The position numbers were made by a program, and so were the translations under genes. Positions 42,915 through 52,507 of a stretch of DNA of 64,000 nucleotides are shown here, in pieces; position 1 is the first letter of the stretch; each line of letters starts with the position of its first letter. This DNA comes from Pelobates cultripes (lineage: Eukaryota; Chordata; Amphibia; Anura; Pelobatidae): assembly GCA_933207985.1 (NCBI GenBank), contig OW240920.1, positions 150,129,416 to 150,193,415 on the forward strand, in the 5' to 3' direction. The notes under the pieces are model-generated. The model was given only the letters and a program-made list of their open reading frames with translations, had not been told where the DNA came from and did not search any database.

Positions 42915-44215
42915 TACATTGCTGTGTGCTGATAATTGGGGGTGCTTCCTGTGTGCTGATAATTGGGAGTGCTTCCTGTGTGCTGATTGGGGGTGCTTCC
43001 TGTGTGCTGATAACTTGTGGTGCTTCCTGTGTGCTGATAATTGGGGGTGCTTGCTGTGTGCGGATAGTTTGGGGGTGCTTGCTGTGTGCGGATAGTTTGG
43101 GGGTGCTTGCTGTGTGCGGATAGTTTGGGGGTGCTTGCTGTGTGCGGATAGTTTGGGGGTGATTGCTGTGTGCGGATAGTTTGGGGGTGCTTGCTGTGTG
43201 CTGTGAAAGGGGGTGCTTGTGATTGTTGTGTTCTTGTGTGTGCTGATTTTTGGGAGGGGGGGTGCTTGCTATGTGCTGATTGTTGGGAGGGTTACTTGCT
43301 GTGTGCTGATTGTTGGGAGGGGTTCTTGCTGTGTGCTGATTGTTGGGAGGGATTCTTGCTGTGTGCTGATTATTGGGTGCTTGCTGTGTGCTGATCGTGG
43401 GGGTGCTTGCTGTGTGCTGATCGTTTGGGGGTGCTTGCTGTATGCTAATCGCTTGGGGGTGCTTGCTGTGTTCTGATCACTTGGGGGTGCTTGCTGTGTG
43501 CTGATCGTAAGGGGGTGCTTGCTGTGTGCTGATCGTAAGGGGGTGCTTGCAGTGTTCTGATCACTTGGGGGTGCTTGCTGTGTGCTGATAGTTTGGAGGT
43601 GCTTGCTGTGTGCTGATAGTTTGGGGGTGCTTGCTGTGTGCTGATAGTTTGGGGGTGCTTGCTGTGTGCTGATAGTTTGGGGGTGCTTGCTGTGTGCTGA
43701 TAGTTTGGGGGTGCTTTCTGTGTGCTGATAGTTTGGGGGTGCTTTCTGTGTGCTGATAGTTTGGGGGTGCTTTCTGTGTGCTGATAGTTTGGGGGTGCTT
43801 TCTGTGTGCTGATCGTTTGGGGGTGCCTTATAGGTGCTGATCGTTTGGGGGTGCCTTATAGGTGCTGATCGTTTGGGGGTGCCTTATAGGTGCCGATCGT
43901 TTGGGGTGCCTTTAAAGATTTTGGGGGTGCCTCATAGGTGCTGATCGTTGGGGTGCCTCATGGGTGCTGATCGTTTGGGGGTGCCTTATAGGTGCTGATC
44001 GTTTGGGGGTGCCTTATAGGTGCTGATAGTTTGGGGGTGCTTTCTGTGTGCTGATCGTTTGGGGGTGCCTTATAGGTGCCGATCGTTTGGGGGTGCCTTA
44101 TAGGTGCTGATCGTTTGGGGGTGCCTTATAGGTGCTGATCGTTTGGGGGTGCCTTATAGGTGCTGATCGTTTGGGGGTGCCTTATAGGTGCTGATCGTTT
44201 GAGATTGTTTTTGCT
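42915..44215. repeat. Minisatellite, period about 28 bp
   Basis: About 46 units with GTGCTGATAGTTTGGGGGTG and CTTGCTGT. In the right third the variant GCCTTATAGGTGCTGATCG replaces the left type, so variants are clustered. The right end abuts the Gmr1-like relic. Confidence 0.94.
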
Positions 44216-44239
44216 GATTGTGCATGTTTGCGATGTGTG

Positions 44240-46200
44240 TGCAGGGATTGGGTTGCAGACCGTTTGGGGTGTAAAGCGGTTCTGTTGAGTAAGTCTCTTC
44301 CAAAGAGATGTTATCAACCACAATGTAATCTGGGAATGTATAGGCATAGTCCTGGAGTCCACTGAGTAGACTATCATCCTTTGGAAAGTGGCCAGGGCAT
44401 TCTTCATCCCACACATTAAGACTCAAAATTGGTACAGGCCGAACGGGGTACACGTACTTTGGAATCCCTCACAAATCGAGCAGTATTTGCCAATAGCAAA
44501 TACTGCTATGAACACTGAAATTGATAGTAGTAAGGAAATGCCCCTGGGGTATCCAGTAACTCATCAACCCGTAGAATGGCGTACACATCGGTGACAGTCC
44601 TTTCGTTCAGCTGCCATACTATGCCACTTTGGCACCAATACAACCGTCCCCTCCGGTTGAGTATCCCTTGGATTTCATCCCTTCTGGGATGTGGTAGACT
44701 GACTGCTGCAACGTGTTCTGCCCTGGAGTCTCTACCCAGTGCACTGCGAGCATAGTGTACCCAGGCGTAGGCTTGATGTTACCTGAGTGGTTGGTGGATC
44801 TGCTCCCACTCCTGTACCCCTAGCATGCTGAGGGGGATCATTTCATCTAAACAGCTGGCTACTAGGTAGGTAGTATTACAGAGCTGCTATACTACTATGT
44901 AGGGGTCCTGCAAGGCTGCCTGCAGCTTGTTCTGCTTGATGGGTTAGAGGGCTAGCATCTTTCTGCCCTACGTAGAACATGCAGTTTCAGGGGCACAATC
45001 AAACCACCATTCCTGCGTTCCCTGGGCGGCTAGCTGTTCTATAAATTTTTGCATGTTGACTCTAATCCGGGTCCTCGCACAAGTCCCGGTTCCCTGGAGC
45101 AGATCTTTGGGGCCCCGCCTCCCAACCAACATCTCGATTCCTGCAGCATCACCCGGTGCAAACAGGACCCTCCCAGTCCTTGTGAGTGGCCACAAACGCC
45201 TGTTGAACTTCTCACGTAGGCCATTCATCTAGGGATGGTATGGTGAACTTTGCAGGGGTTTCATCCCGCAAAGCCTCCGTAGTTGGTCAATTAGTTCAGC
45301 CTTAAAGTGGGTGAAGCCCACTCTGGTGAATATCCTAAGCAGAGCTATCGTCTCTGCTAGTATATTGCATTGGGCTACAGCTTCAGGGTAGCGGTCATTA
45401 AGATATATTTCTCCCCGGTTGTACTGAGACTGGTCTGCGGTCCCACTATGTCGCCCACAAATTGGCAAGAACGCTTGCCTACTATGGACATGTGGCCTTG
45501 AGGTGGTCACCGCAGCTCCCTGTTGGCAGATATTGCAGTAGTTTTGCATGCCTCCTGTGATGCTGAGAAAGTGCCAAGACAGGCACGAAACGCATCCAGG
45601 TCCTCTTTGAAGGTTTGCTGGGACCCTCTCCATTGTGTCGTCCTCCCTTCCTCCTCGTGGATTTTGCAATCTACAGGAATCCTTAAAGCTTCAGCTGGTA
45701 TACATTTGGAGGGATGGCATAGCAAGTCTGTAGATAGTCTGTGCTATCTTTACCAAGCATTACTTGATAGGCGTTGACAGCTACCCTGATAGCCGGGGTT
45801 CACCTCAGGTGGAGTGATTCCTCTCTTGGAATCAGGGCTTTTCCGTCAACTGAAGTGAAACCACCACTCATCCTTCTTCTCAATGGCCACTTTTGCCTCA
45901 CTGAGTGTTGTGTTGAATGTGTTTAGCCTCTCCCGCACTCTCCTCTGAAAAGCCTGCTCCTACGTTTTGGACACACTGGCATTGTGGCACTGGTCTCCCT
46001 TCATCAGTTCCGCTATAAGGACTGTGTTTCTTCCAGTAGATCTTTTCATGTGGTCTGTTTCATGTCTCTTAGTAGCTTTCCACCCTCTTCCAAGATCCAG
46101 ACTAGGAGCTTGTTTCCCTTATTCGCTGTCCCAGAAGGGAGAAGGCACCTCAATGCCACCATTTTTAGTGGAGCTCCTGTGTTTGGACTGAGTACCTCTG
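44240..46200 (-). pseudogene. Decayed Gmr1-like pol (integrase, then RT)
   Basis: Minus-strand translations match the intact element at 21981-27174. Integrase pieces lie at about 45700-44970 (GGRHSGTADQSQ region, ETIALLRIFTRVGF, SSPYHP, then MNGLREKFN). RT pieces lie at about 44700-44250 (RPVPILS, NALATFQRM, LSGLQDYAY). Integrase is therefore upstream of RT here too. Frame changes and stops are many. No LTRs are recognised. The part beyond 45750 is only tentatively included. Confidence 0.75.
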
Positions 46201-46375
46201 CTTCGTTGCTACTATTAGGGGATCCAAGAAGAAAAACGCTAGATACCCCGAGGGGGACCAGCTGGGTGTGTATCTGGGGCGTCCAAAATAGGGGATAACC
46301 CTCACTTATGTGTACAACTGAAGAAGAAAACAGACCTGGTGGGTCGGAAGAAATAGGGCGCCCCCTAGTAGGTTA

Positions 46376-46377
<2 letters not shown>

Positions 46378-46412
<35 letters not shown>
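46378..46412. repeat. TA microsatellite
   Basis: About 17 TA dinucleotides in a row. Confidence 0.97.
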
Positions 46413-46418
<6 letters not shown>

Positions 46419-46454
46419 AACCTTTAATAATTACTGCATTAAAATACTCGTATT

Positions 46455-46580
46455 TGTGATAACTCACTGTATGGCATCTGTTTATAAACCGTGTATACTT
46501 GGTATACCTGCTGTAACTCACTCTATGGGGTCTGTATATAAACCATGTATACTTGGTATACCTGCCGTAACTCACTGCCC
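46455..46580. repeat. Short tandem repeat, period about 54 bp
   Basis: Two and a third units with TGTATACTTGGTATACCTGC and GTAACTCACT. The segment TATACTTGGTATA is itself nearly palindromic. Confidence 0.85.
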
Positions 46581-46964
46581 CGTCCCTGCGTCATTACACA
46601 TGTTGGAGTTTTCAAAGCGTTTTGCTCTGTGTCTGTTTTCTTGCTGTAGTTTTACTTGGGAGACATGAAAGGTCACGGTGTGGCATTAAGGCCATTGATT
46701 TTCTGATTGCGTACAGCATGCGGTCTGGGAATATCATATGAATAACGTCTCCTTCACCTTCAGCCTCCTGATTATCAGATGGCTTGTCTACACCTCCTGG
46801 CCAAGCACGGGGGCACAGTTTGTCTGTTGGTGAAATATATCTTCAACTATTCAGCTTTCTGTATGCTCCACACATTATAGCGGCCTCTCCTCCTGTTTTT
46901 TTCAATTTTAATTTGTTATTCTTTGTTTGTGAGTTTAGCAATTTCTGGTCGTAGGAGTTTACCA
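46581..46964. other. Intron sequence without a recognised feature
   Basis: No gene or repeat is recognised in this stretch. Confidence 0.5.
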
Positions 46965-47380
46965 CGGCTGGCTGCTGGAGATTGGCACCCGGGGGCTGGA
47001 TGCTGGAGATTGGCACCCGGGGCCTGGGATGGTTGCGGGAGATTGGCACCCGGGGGCTGGGATGGTTGCGGGAGATTGGCACCAGGGGGAGGGGGGGCGC
47101 TGGCGGCGGGAGATTGGCACCCGGGGGAGGGGGGGCTGGCTGCGGGAGATTGGCACCCAGGGGATGGGGGCTGGCGGGGCTGGGGAGGGAGGGCTGGTTG
47201 GGGAGATTGGCACCCGAGGGGGGCTGGCGGTGGGAGATTGGTACCCGGGGGAGGGGGGGGCTGGCTGCGGGAGATTGGCACCCGGGGGAGGGGGGGGGCT
47301 GGCTGCGGGAGATTGGCACTGAGGAGGGAGTGGGGGGTGGCTGGAGATTGGCGCCCGGGGGCTGGCTGGGAGAGATTGAC
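46965..47380. repeat. GC-rich minisatellite, period about 30-33 bp
   Basis: About 13 units with GCGGGAGATTGGCACCCGGG and a variable G-rich remainder. The Gly/Trp-rich (+) and Pro-rich (-) ORFs are artefacts. Confidence 0.92.
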
Positions 47381-47385
47381 ATGAA

Positions 47386-48404
47386 TTAGATCCCAATTTT
47401 CATATAATTAAAGCAGAATGTGTCCTGTCTCCTTAATTAAATTCCCCCCCTGGGATCCATCTTGGCATTTAAGGGTTTTTAGGACTTGAATTTTCCCTTC
47501 TTCATCCTAGGTTATTTGGGGACTAGTGATAATCACCAACTAGAAGTCTTTGTCTGGGCCCGTGGCATAGATAGGTGGTCCCACATTCCATGAAATTTGT
47601 TCTGTTATTTTTCCATTTTTATTTTTTTATTGGCTTAGCTAATTCAGATACACTTGAGTTGCATTTTCTGAATGCTAATTTTAGCCTCAAAATCGTGTAC
47701 ATTTCCATAAATATTTTTTCTATCTTGGCTTATATATATCCAATTACATTTACCCGGATACCTGGTTTAATTTTTCTTTTGATGTCCCCTAATCAGGCCT
47801 ATTTTTTGGCGCTGTGCGAATTCCTTGCCGCTGGCTTTCATTTTGGTGAGATTATATATAATGTTTTATCTGAGTTTAGCCATGGATCATTTCCTAGATT
47901 AGCTCCCGCGTGACGCTGGCCGTGGCAGTCCCCTACCGTGTTTTTTGCACATTTCTAATTTTACCAATATAGTATAACTTTGCCTCCATTTGTACAGTCA
48001 TTGCTGCGCATGCACCCTAGCCTCCTGGCCTCCATTCTCCCCTGTGGGAAGCGTTGGATTGGCTGAGGCTATCAATAATGATGATCTCAGCTACAAGAGG
48101 AGTGGCAGCCGTGGCAACACTGGGCCCCAGGGGAAATAAAGTGAGATCTGTTTAATTGATTAATTTGAGTGGGGAGACATTAATCTAAATGGTTGCTTAA
48201 TATGTTTGTATTCCCAACATTAGACTGTTCCTTTAAGTAATGAATCTGCTGCCAGAGGTTGGAAATAAAATAAAATGAGCAAGCGTCCGAATGCACTAGT
48301 AATAATCTTTCTTTAACCCCAAATAAGACTAAACTCTTTCCGTTTTTGATACCATGACTACAACCAGTAAAATCCTGTTCAACCAATCTTGTCTGTCTCT
48401 ACAG
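47386..48404. other. End of the last intron, no recognised feature
   Basis: The sequence is of mixed composition with AT-rich parts. It leads to the pyrimidine tract and CTCTACAG acceptor of the last exon. No gene is seen. Confidence 0.5.
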
Positions 48405-48467
48405 GACCTTGAAGCACTTTCACAAGAGATCGTCCGACTCAGCAAGGAATGTGTTCCAATTCCATAA
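48405..48467 (+). CDS. GRIPAP1: GRIPAP1 last coding exon J
   Basis: The coding part has 63 nt including the TAA stop at 48465-48467. The acceptor is TGTCTCTACAG. The translation DLEALSQEIVRLSKEC matches the mammalian end. It then reads VPIP and stops, whereas the mammalian protein as I remember it runs on for about ten acidic and Pro-rich residues. The shorter tail may be a lineage difference. Confidence 0.94.
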   Translation, partial: DLEALSQEIVRLSKECVPIP

Positions 48468-48639
48468 AAATACCAGAACCACTCTCCACCCTAAACCGTG
48501 TCCCGTCCATTCTCTGACTGCACCCTTCACTGTGAATTGGAACAAGTTGCAGCTTTATCATAATCAGAGAAGAATTTACACATTTTATTTCAAATTAACT
48601 CATCTGACCCCATAAACACCTTCTCAATTCAGCTTCCCC

Positions 48640-49095
48640 CTCATCTTCTATCAGTACCCCACCAGATCCCCCCCTCTTTCGCTCTCTCTACCCTACTTAT
48701 ATTCCCCCCCCACTTTTTCTGTACCTCCACCCAGATTCCCCCCACTTTTTGTGTACCCGAACCTGATACCAACCCAGACCCCTTCTCTCTGTGTACTCCA
48801 CCCAGATCCCCCTCTCTCGATTTATATACCACACCCACACCCATACCTATTCTCTATACCCCACCCAGATCATCTCCCTCTCTCACTCTCTTTAACCCAC
48901 CTATAGTTAGGATAGCCTGTACCCCACCGAGATGCTCCCCCTCTCTCGCTCTCTTTAACCCACCTAGAACCCCCCTTTCTCTGTACCACACCCAGACGCC
49001 CCCCCATCTCTCTGCCCCACCAAGACTTCCTGCCATCTCTCTGTACCCCACCTAGACCCCCCCTGCTTCTCTCTTGTGTACCCCAGCAATATCAC
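48640..49095. repeat. Pyrimidine-rich diverged minisatellite in the 3' UTR
   Basis: About a dozen loose units of about 35 bp contain CCCCACCCAGATCCCCC and CTCTCTCGCTCTCTTTAACC. Unit length varies. Confidence 0.75.
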
Positions 49096-49815
49096 CACTA
49101 TCTCTGTACTCCAGCCAGTCCTGTCTCAGTATTACATTTTGTATTTCTGAATGTTACTATCATGACTCCCTCAACAGGCTCAGGGTAAATTTATTTCCAT
49201 TGTTCTCCATCTATCTCACATTCTCTGTGTTGCACCCACATTCCTTAGAATCGCAAACCAGGAGATTAACACTTAGACCGTGTCACAAAATGTCCCACTC
49301 ACCAACAAGGTCAAGTGGATCACAGCTAAGAAGACATGGTCGAGTAGAGGAGACAAGGCATGCATGCCACCAGTGAGAAGACAAGGTTGGGCTGCCCACC
49401 GACAGGCGTACTAGGTGGAGCTGGAACACAAACTATTCAATTTATTTCATGCACCGTGACTTGTTTAAAGATTTGTATATATTGTGAAATTCATTCGTAT
49501 TACAAGGTTTCCAAACTTTTTGAAGATGTAAAGCCATTCCTGATTAAACTAGAAAAACATACGTCTTGGAAGCCATCGATGGCAACGATTAGTCAACGCC
49601 TGGCTGCCCTCTGTGTTCTTTCTGTACAGTCTGCTAATTATTATGAAATAAATGGCAAATTCTCTGAGAGCTTGTGCCCATATAAATGATGAACAGAACT
49701 TGCGATGCCAATCATGCAAATGCGTGGCAATCATGAGAGCCAGAATGCCCGTGTGATGTCATGCATGTCATCTGCCAGTCTCGAGCAGTAATCAATATAT
49801 GTATATGTGACTGGT

Positions 49816-49821
49816 AATAAA
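49816..49821 (+). other. Candidate polyadenylation signal
   Basis: AATAAA followed within 30 bases by a GT-rich tract. It is one of two candidates, the other being at 49647. Confidence 0.4.
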
Positions 49822-51144
49822 GTGGAACTACCTAGCCTCCTTGTGCGGTTTATTTAAAATGGAGGGGGCACATTTCACATTAAAGCTGCCCGTTGGTAGT
49901 ATTTGGGTGCAGTGCTCTGGTATCTTGGCCCCCAAGCTCTACCAGTCTCCTTACAATACTCCTTAAGGTTGGATCCATCACTCAGTAACAGAGACTCCAG
50001 GTTGGTGCCAGTATTGACTAACTATGGGTCCCAAGAACGGGGTTATTTACTAAGGTGAGAATACAAAGATAATTTCAAATATTAAATAATTTTACAAATC
50101 AGCTGCTCTGGTGCTATGTAATTCCACCATCTCAACCCCCTCCCCCTTTTCATAAAACACCTCTATTAAAGAAACACTATAGCGTTCGGAATACAAACCT
50201 CTATTGTTAACGGTAAGCTGGTTTTAGCCGGGTCCCCATCAGCCTATTTTTCTAATATTTTGGAATTGTCTCATTTATTGTTAAATTTCACCCTTTATAA
50301 TATTGTAACGGGCTGCAGAATAAGTTGGCGCTGTACAAATGCTAAACACATAATGCTGTAGTGTCCCTCTTCCATAAGGTTATATTTCCCTCACACACAC
50401 CGGTGTTGAAACTGTTTAAAACCTCTTTCAGCCCAAGCTCCCTCGGCACTGACTCTGCCTCCTCCGACATTGGCAATGGGGGCAGTGGACACTGGACTCG
50501 GACCGTTTAATGAGACGAAGTGGTCTGGGTGCCTATAATGCCATTTAAACAATGCAAGAGTTCCCTGTGCACAAGAGATACAGCAACCCCAGCCCATCGT
50601 TTCGGCCTTGTTTGGACTTTGTCAGGTGTACCTCATACCCCTCTAGGCACAGTGAATGCAGTGTCCAAAGCTGGGAGACCCTAAGTAAATGCTTTAAAAC
50701 ATAAATAAAGAGAAGATAAGAACAGGCAAATCTCAGCAGCTTTCAAAGACGTTTTCCTTATGACGTACTCCAATTACATGAGACATCAGCCGACCGGTTT
50801 CCAACCAATCACTGACCTCCCCTTACAAGACGAGGACAGCGATTGGACATGGGATTTATTAAAAGTCCGAGACTCGGATCATCTCTCATTCCCTCGCTAA
50901 TCTCTTACCTACTACTGAAGACGATGGTTTGTGGAAAAGGGCAGCTTTCCAGCTGAAATATACAAAACCTTTTTCTCACATTTGGGAAGCATGGAGTTTT
51001 GTGTTGTTTTTGTAAGTCTAGTATCTGTCTAGAGACGAAATGGTGGAAATGGCTATTCTGTGCAAAGCTCCTTGGACTCCGTGACAGGTTGTTTATATGT
51101 GAACATGCGGGAAGTATTGTTACCATGTCTAATTAGAGTACATC
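49822..51144. other. Intergenic stretch with a MITE
   Basis: No gene is seen. It contains the MITE at 50166-50371 and, around 50590-50640, a segment with TTTCGGCCTTGTTTGGAC that looks like another dispersed element without clear ends. Confidence 0.5.
50166..50371. mobile_element. Short MITE with CACTATAGCGTT-type ends
   Basis: The left end AGAAACACTATAGCGTT follows TTAA at 50166-50169. The right end AATGCTGTAGTGTCCCTCT is its imperfect inverse. The inside has AGAATAAGTTGGCGCTGTAC, a motif common in frog repeats. The right TTAA is lost. Confidence 0.65.
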
Positions 51145-52146
51145 TGTGGCAAAACTAGCCACTTAAGACTGTATTGGTATTAATGTGTTGCTGTAACTTT
51201 AAGAATGTTAGAACCAAGCGTATACCTAATTCTTTATTTTATGCGAACAAGAGCATTCGTATGCTGGCGGCACGAAAGCCACCAGCATTCATACAGTCGT
51301 TTCACGAACAGTGAACTTCAACACTGTTCGTGAAACGAACAAACTACCGAATGGGAGACCACACACAGGAGGTTGTGTGGCGCCCATTAAACATTGTATC
51401 TTTCGGTAGTTATTAAGAATTCAGGGTGGCCGCCGTTCGGCTACCGACCATGCAGCGGTCGGCCATCTTGGATCCTTTGTTAGCCCAGCGGTATTTTGTC
51501 ATCGAGTGCCTGGAACTAAAATCGGCTACTCGACGGCACGAATACCGCTGGATTTCCAGGTGTTCGGGAGTACCGGTCTTTCCGTACTTGCTCCCTACGA
51601 GTGTATTCGTGTAATTTATGCGAAGTGTATATTGGATTGAAATTCATGCGGCGTTCGGCTAGATGTGCTGGGATCTGAGCTGTATTTGCACGAAATGTGC
51701 GCTCAGACCCCAGCTATCTACCGAACGGTCATTCGGTAATATAGTATGAATAATGTTAAAGTTGTATATTTTTATGTGAAATGCCAGTTCTGTTGCATGG
51801 AGGGATAATCCACTTAACAGGATATTCTAGTGGGAGTATCCCTCTCGTACAGCAGTGCATGGTGGGAGAAATATCTTGGTTGTTAAGTTCCCCATGTAGT
51901 CCCCTACTGTACAACCCCTGTAATGTCAGTAGGGAAACCCCTTACATGGGGAACCACATAAATACTGTGATCTGTGATTAAAACCCCAGTTGACTCCCAG
52001 CCTATGTGTCGTCTAGTTCTTGGGAAGGAAGGATTTATACAATGCTACCGGGATTATTGCATGCTGTACTTATTTTGCCTGGTTGATTTTATGCTGTTCC
52101 TGTTACCCAGAGGAGATATTGTGGATTAAACTACCTCTCCGCTACA
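51145..52146 (+). mobile_element. Solo LTR, 1002 bp
   Basis: The LTR runs from TGTGGCAAAACTAG to CCTCTCCGCTACA. Flanks ACATC and ATATC are a 5-bp duplication with one mismatch. Hairpin A lies at 51485-51551. There is no internal region. It is the + strand counterpart of the LTR at 3815-4813. Confidence 0.85.
51485..51551. other. Conserved LTR hairpin (type A)
   Basis: CCAGCGGTATT pairs with AATACCGCTGG, and inner TCGAGT pairs with ACTCGA. The loop contains TGGAACTAAAATC. The outer stem has an A:T where other copies have G:C. Confidence 0.75.
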
Positions 52147-52239
52147 ATATCCCAGGAAAGGACTGCCATGGGACAGCACTCTACAAGATCATAATCATAC
52201 TTTAGCAAACCACAGATTTGTTTTCCAGTTTGCTATTTT

Positions 52240-52316
52240 TACAATATCTTTAATACAATAAACTGTAATAATACAAAAAGTTGTAATAATACACTGAGCT
52301 GTAATAAAAACATAGA
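52240..52316. repeat. AT-rich minisatellite, period about 18 bp, left part
   Basis: Units of CTGTAATAATACAATGAG or variants. The array resumes at 54645 beyond a LINE insertion. Confidence 0.8.
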
Positions 52317-52431
52317 ATGTGACGACAGATAAGAACCATTTGGCCCATCTAGTCCCAATTTTCTAAATACTTGCATTAGTCCCTGACCTTATCTTATAGT
52401 TAGGATAGCCCAATGCCTATCCCACGCATGC

Positions 52432-52507
52432 TTAACCCCTTAAGGACACATGACGTGTGACGTTACGATTCCCTTTTATTCCAGAAGTTTGGTCCTTAAG
52501 GGGTTAA
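52432..52507. mobile_element. 68-bp MITE with TTAA target
   Basis: The element (52436-52503) starts CCCCTTAAGGAC and ends GTCCTTAAGGGG, perfect 12-bp inverted repeats, with TTAA at 52432-52435 and 52504-52507. It sits near the end of the LINE coding region. The same end is at 715-730. Confidence 0.9.

Larger units (their letters stand above)
10515..49821 (+). other. GRIPAP1: GRIPAP1 gene, 3' part (ten coding exons)
   Basis: This is the span of the C-terminal 335 codons plus 3' UTR of GRIPAP1 (GRASP-1). In mammals it is a cytoplasmic coiled-coil protein that binds GRIP1. It acts as a Rab4 effector on recycling endosomes in neurons, where it supports AMPA-receptor recycling, and it has been linked to JNK signalling. 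The mammalian protein has about 840 residues, so this window holds roughly the last 40 percent. Recognition rests on long near-identical stretches in exons 5-9. Exon phases are 0 throughout, except that exons 5-6 and 8-9 split a codon after its first base. All donors are GT and all acceptors AG. Upstream exons and the promoter are outside the window. Confidence 0.95.
48468..49821 (+). other. GRIPAP1: Probable GRIPAP1 3' UTR
   Basis: The sequence after the stop has no further gene. Its first part contains a pyrimidine-rich tandem repeat. AATAAA occurs at 49647-49652 and 49816-49821. The end of the transcript is not known, and an earlier end is possible. Confidence 0.5.

Noticed and set aside
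46843..47396. Pro-rich and Gly/Trp-rich ORFs on opposite strands
   Set aside because: Both are translations of the same GC-rich minisatellite.
48899..48920. TATAGTTAGGATAGCC shared with the LINE end at about 52396
   Set aside because: The match is 16 bases only, without flanking similarity. It may be chance or a tiny LINE remnant and cannot be supported.
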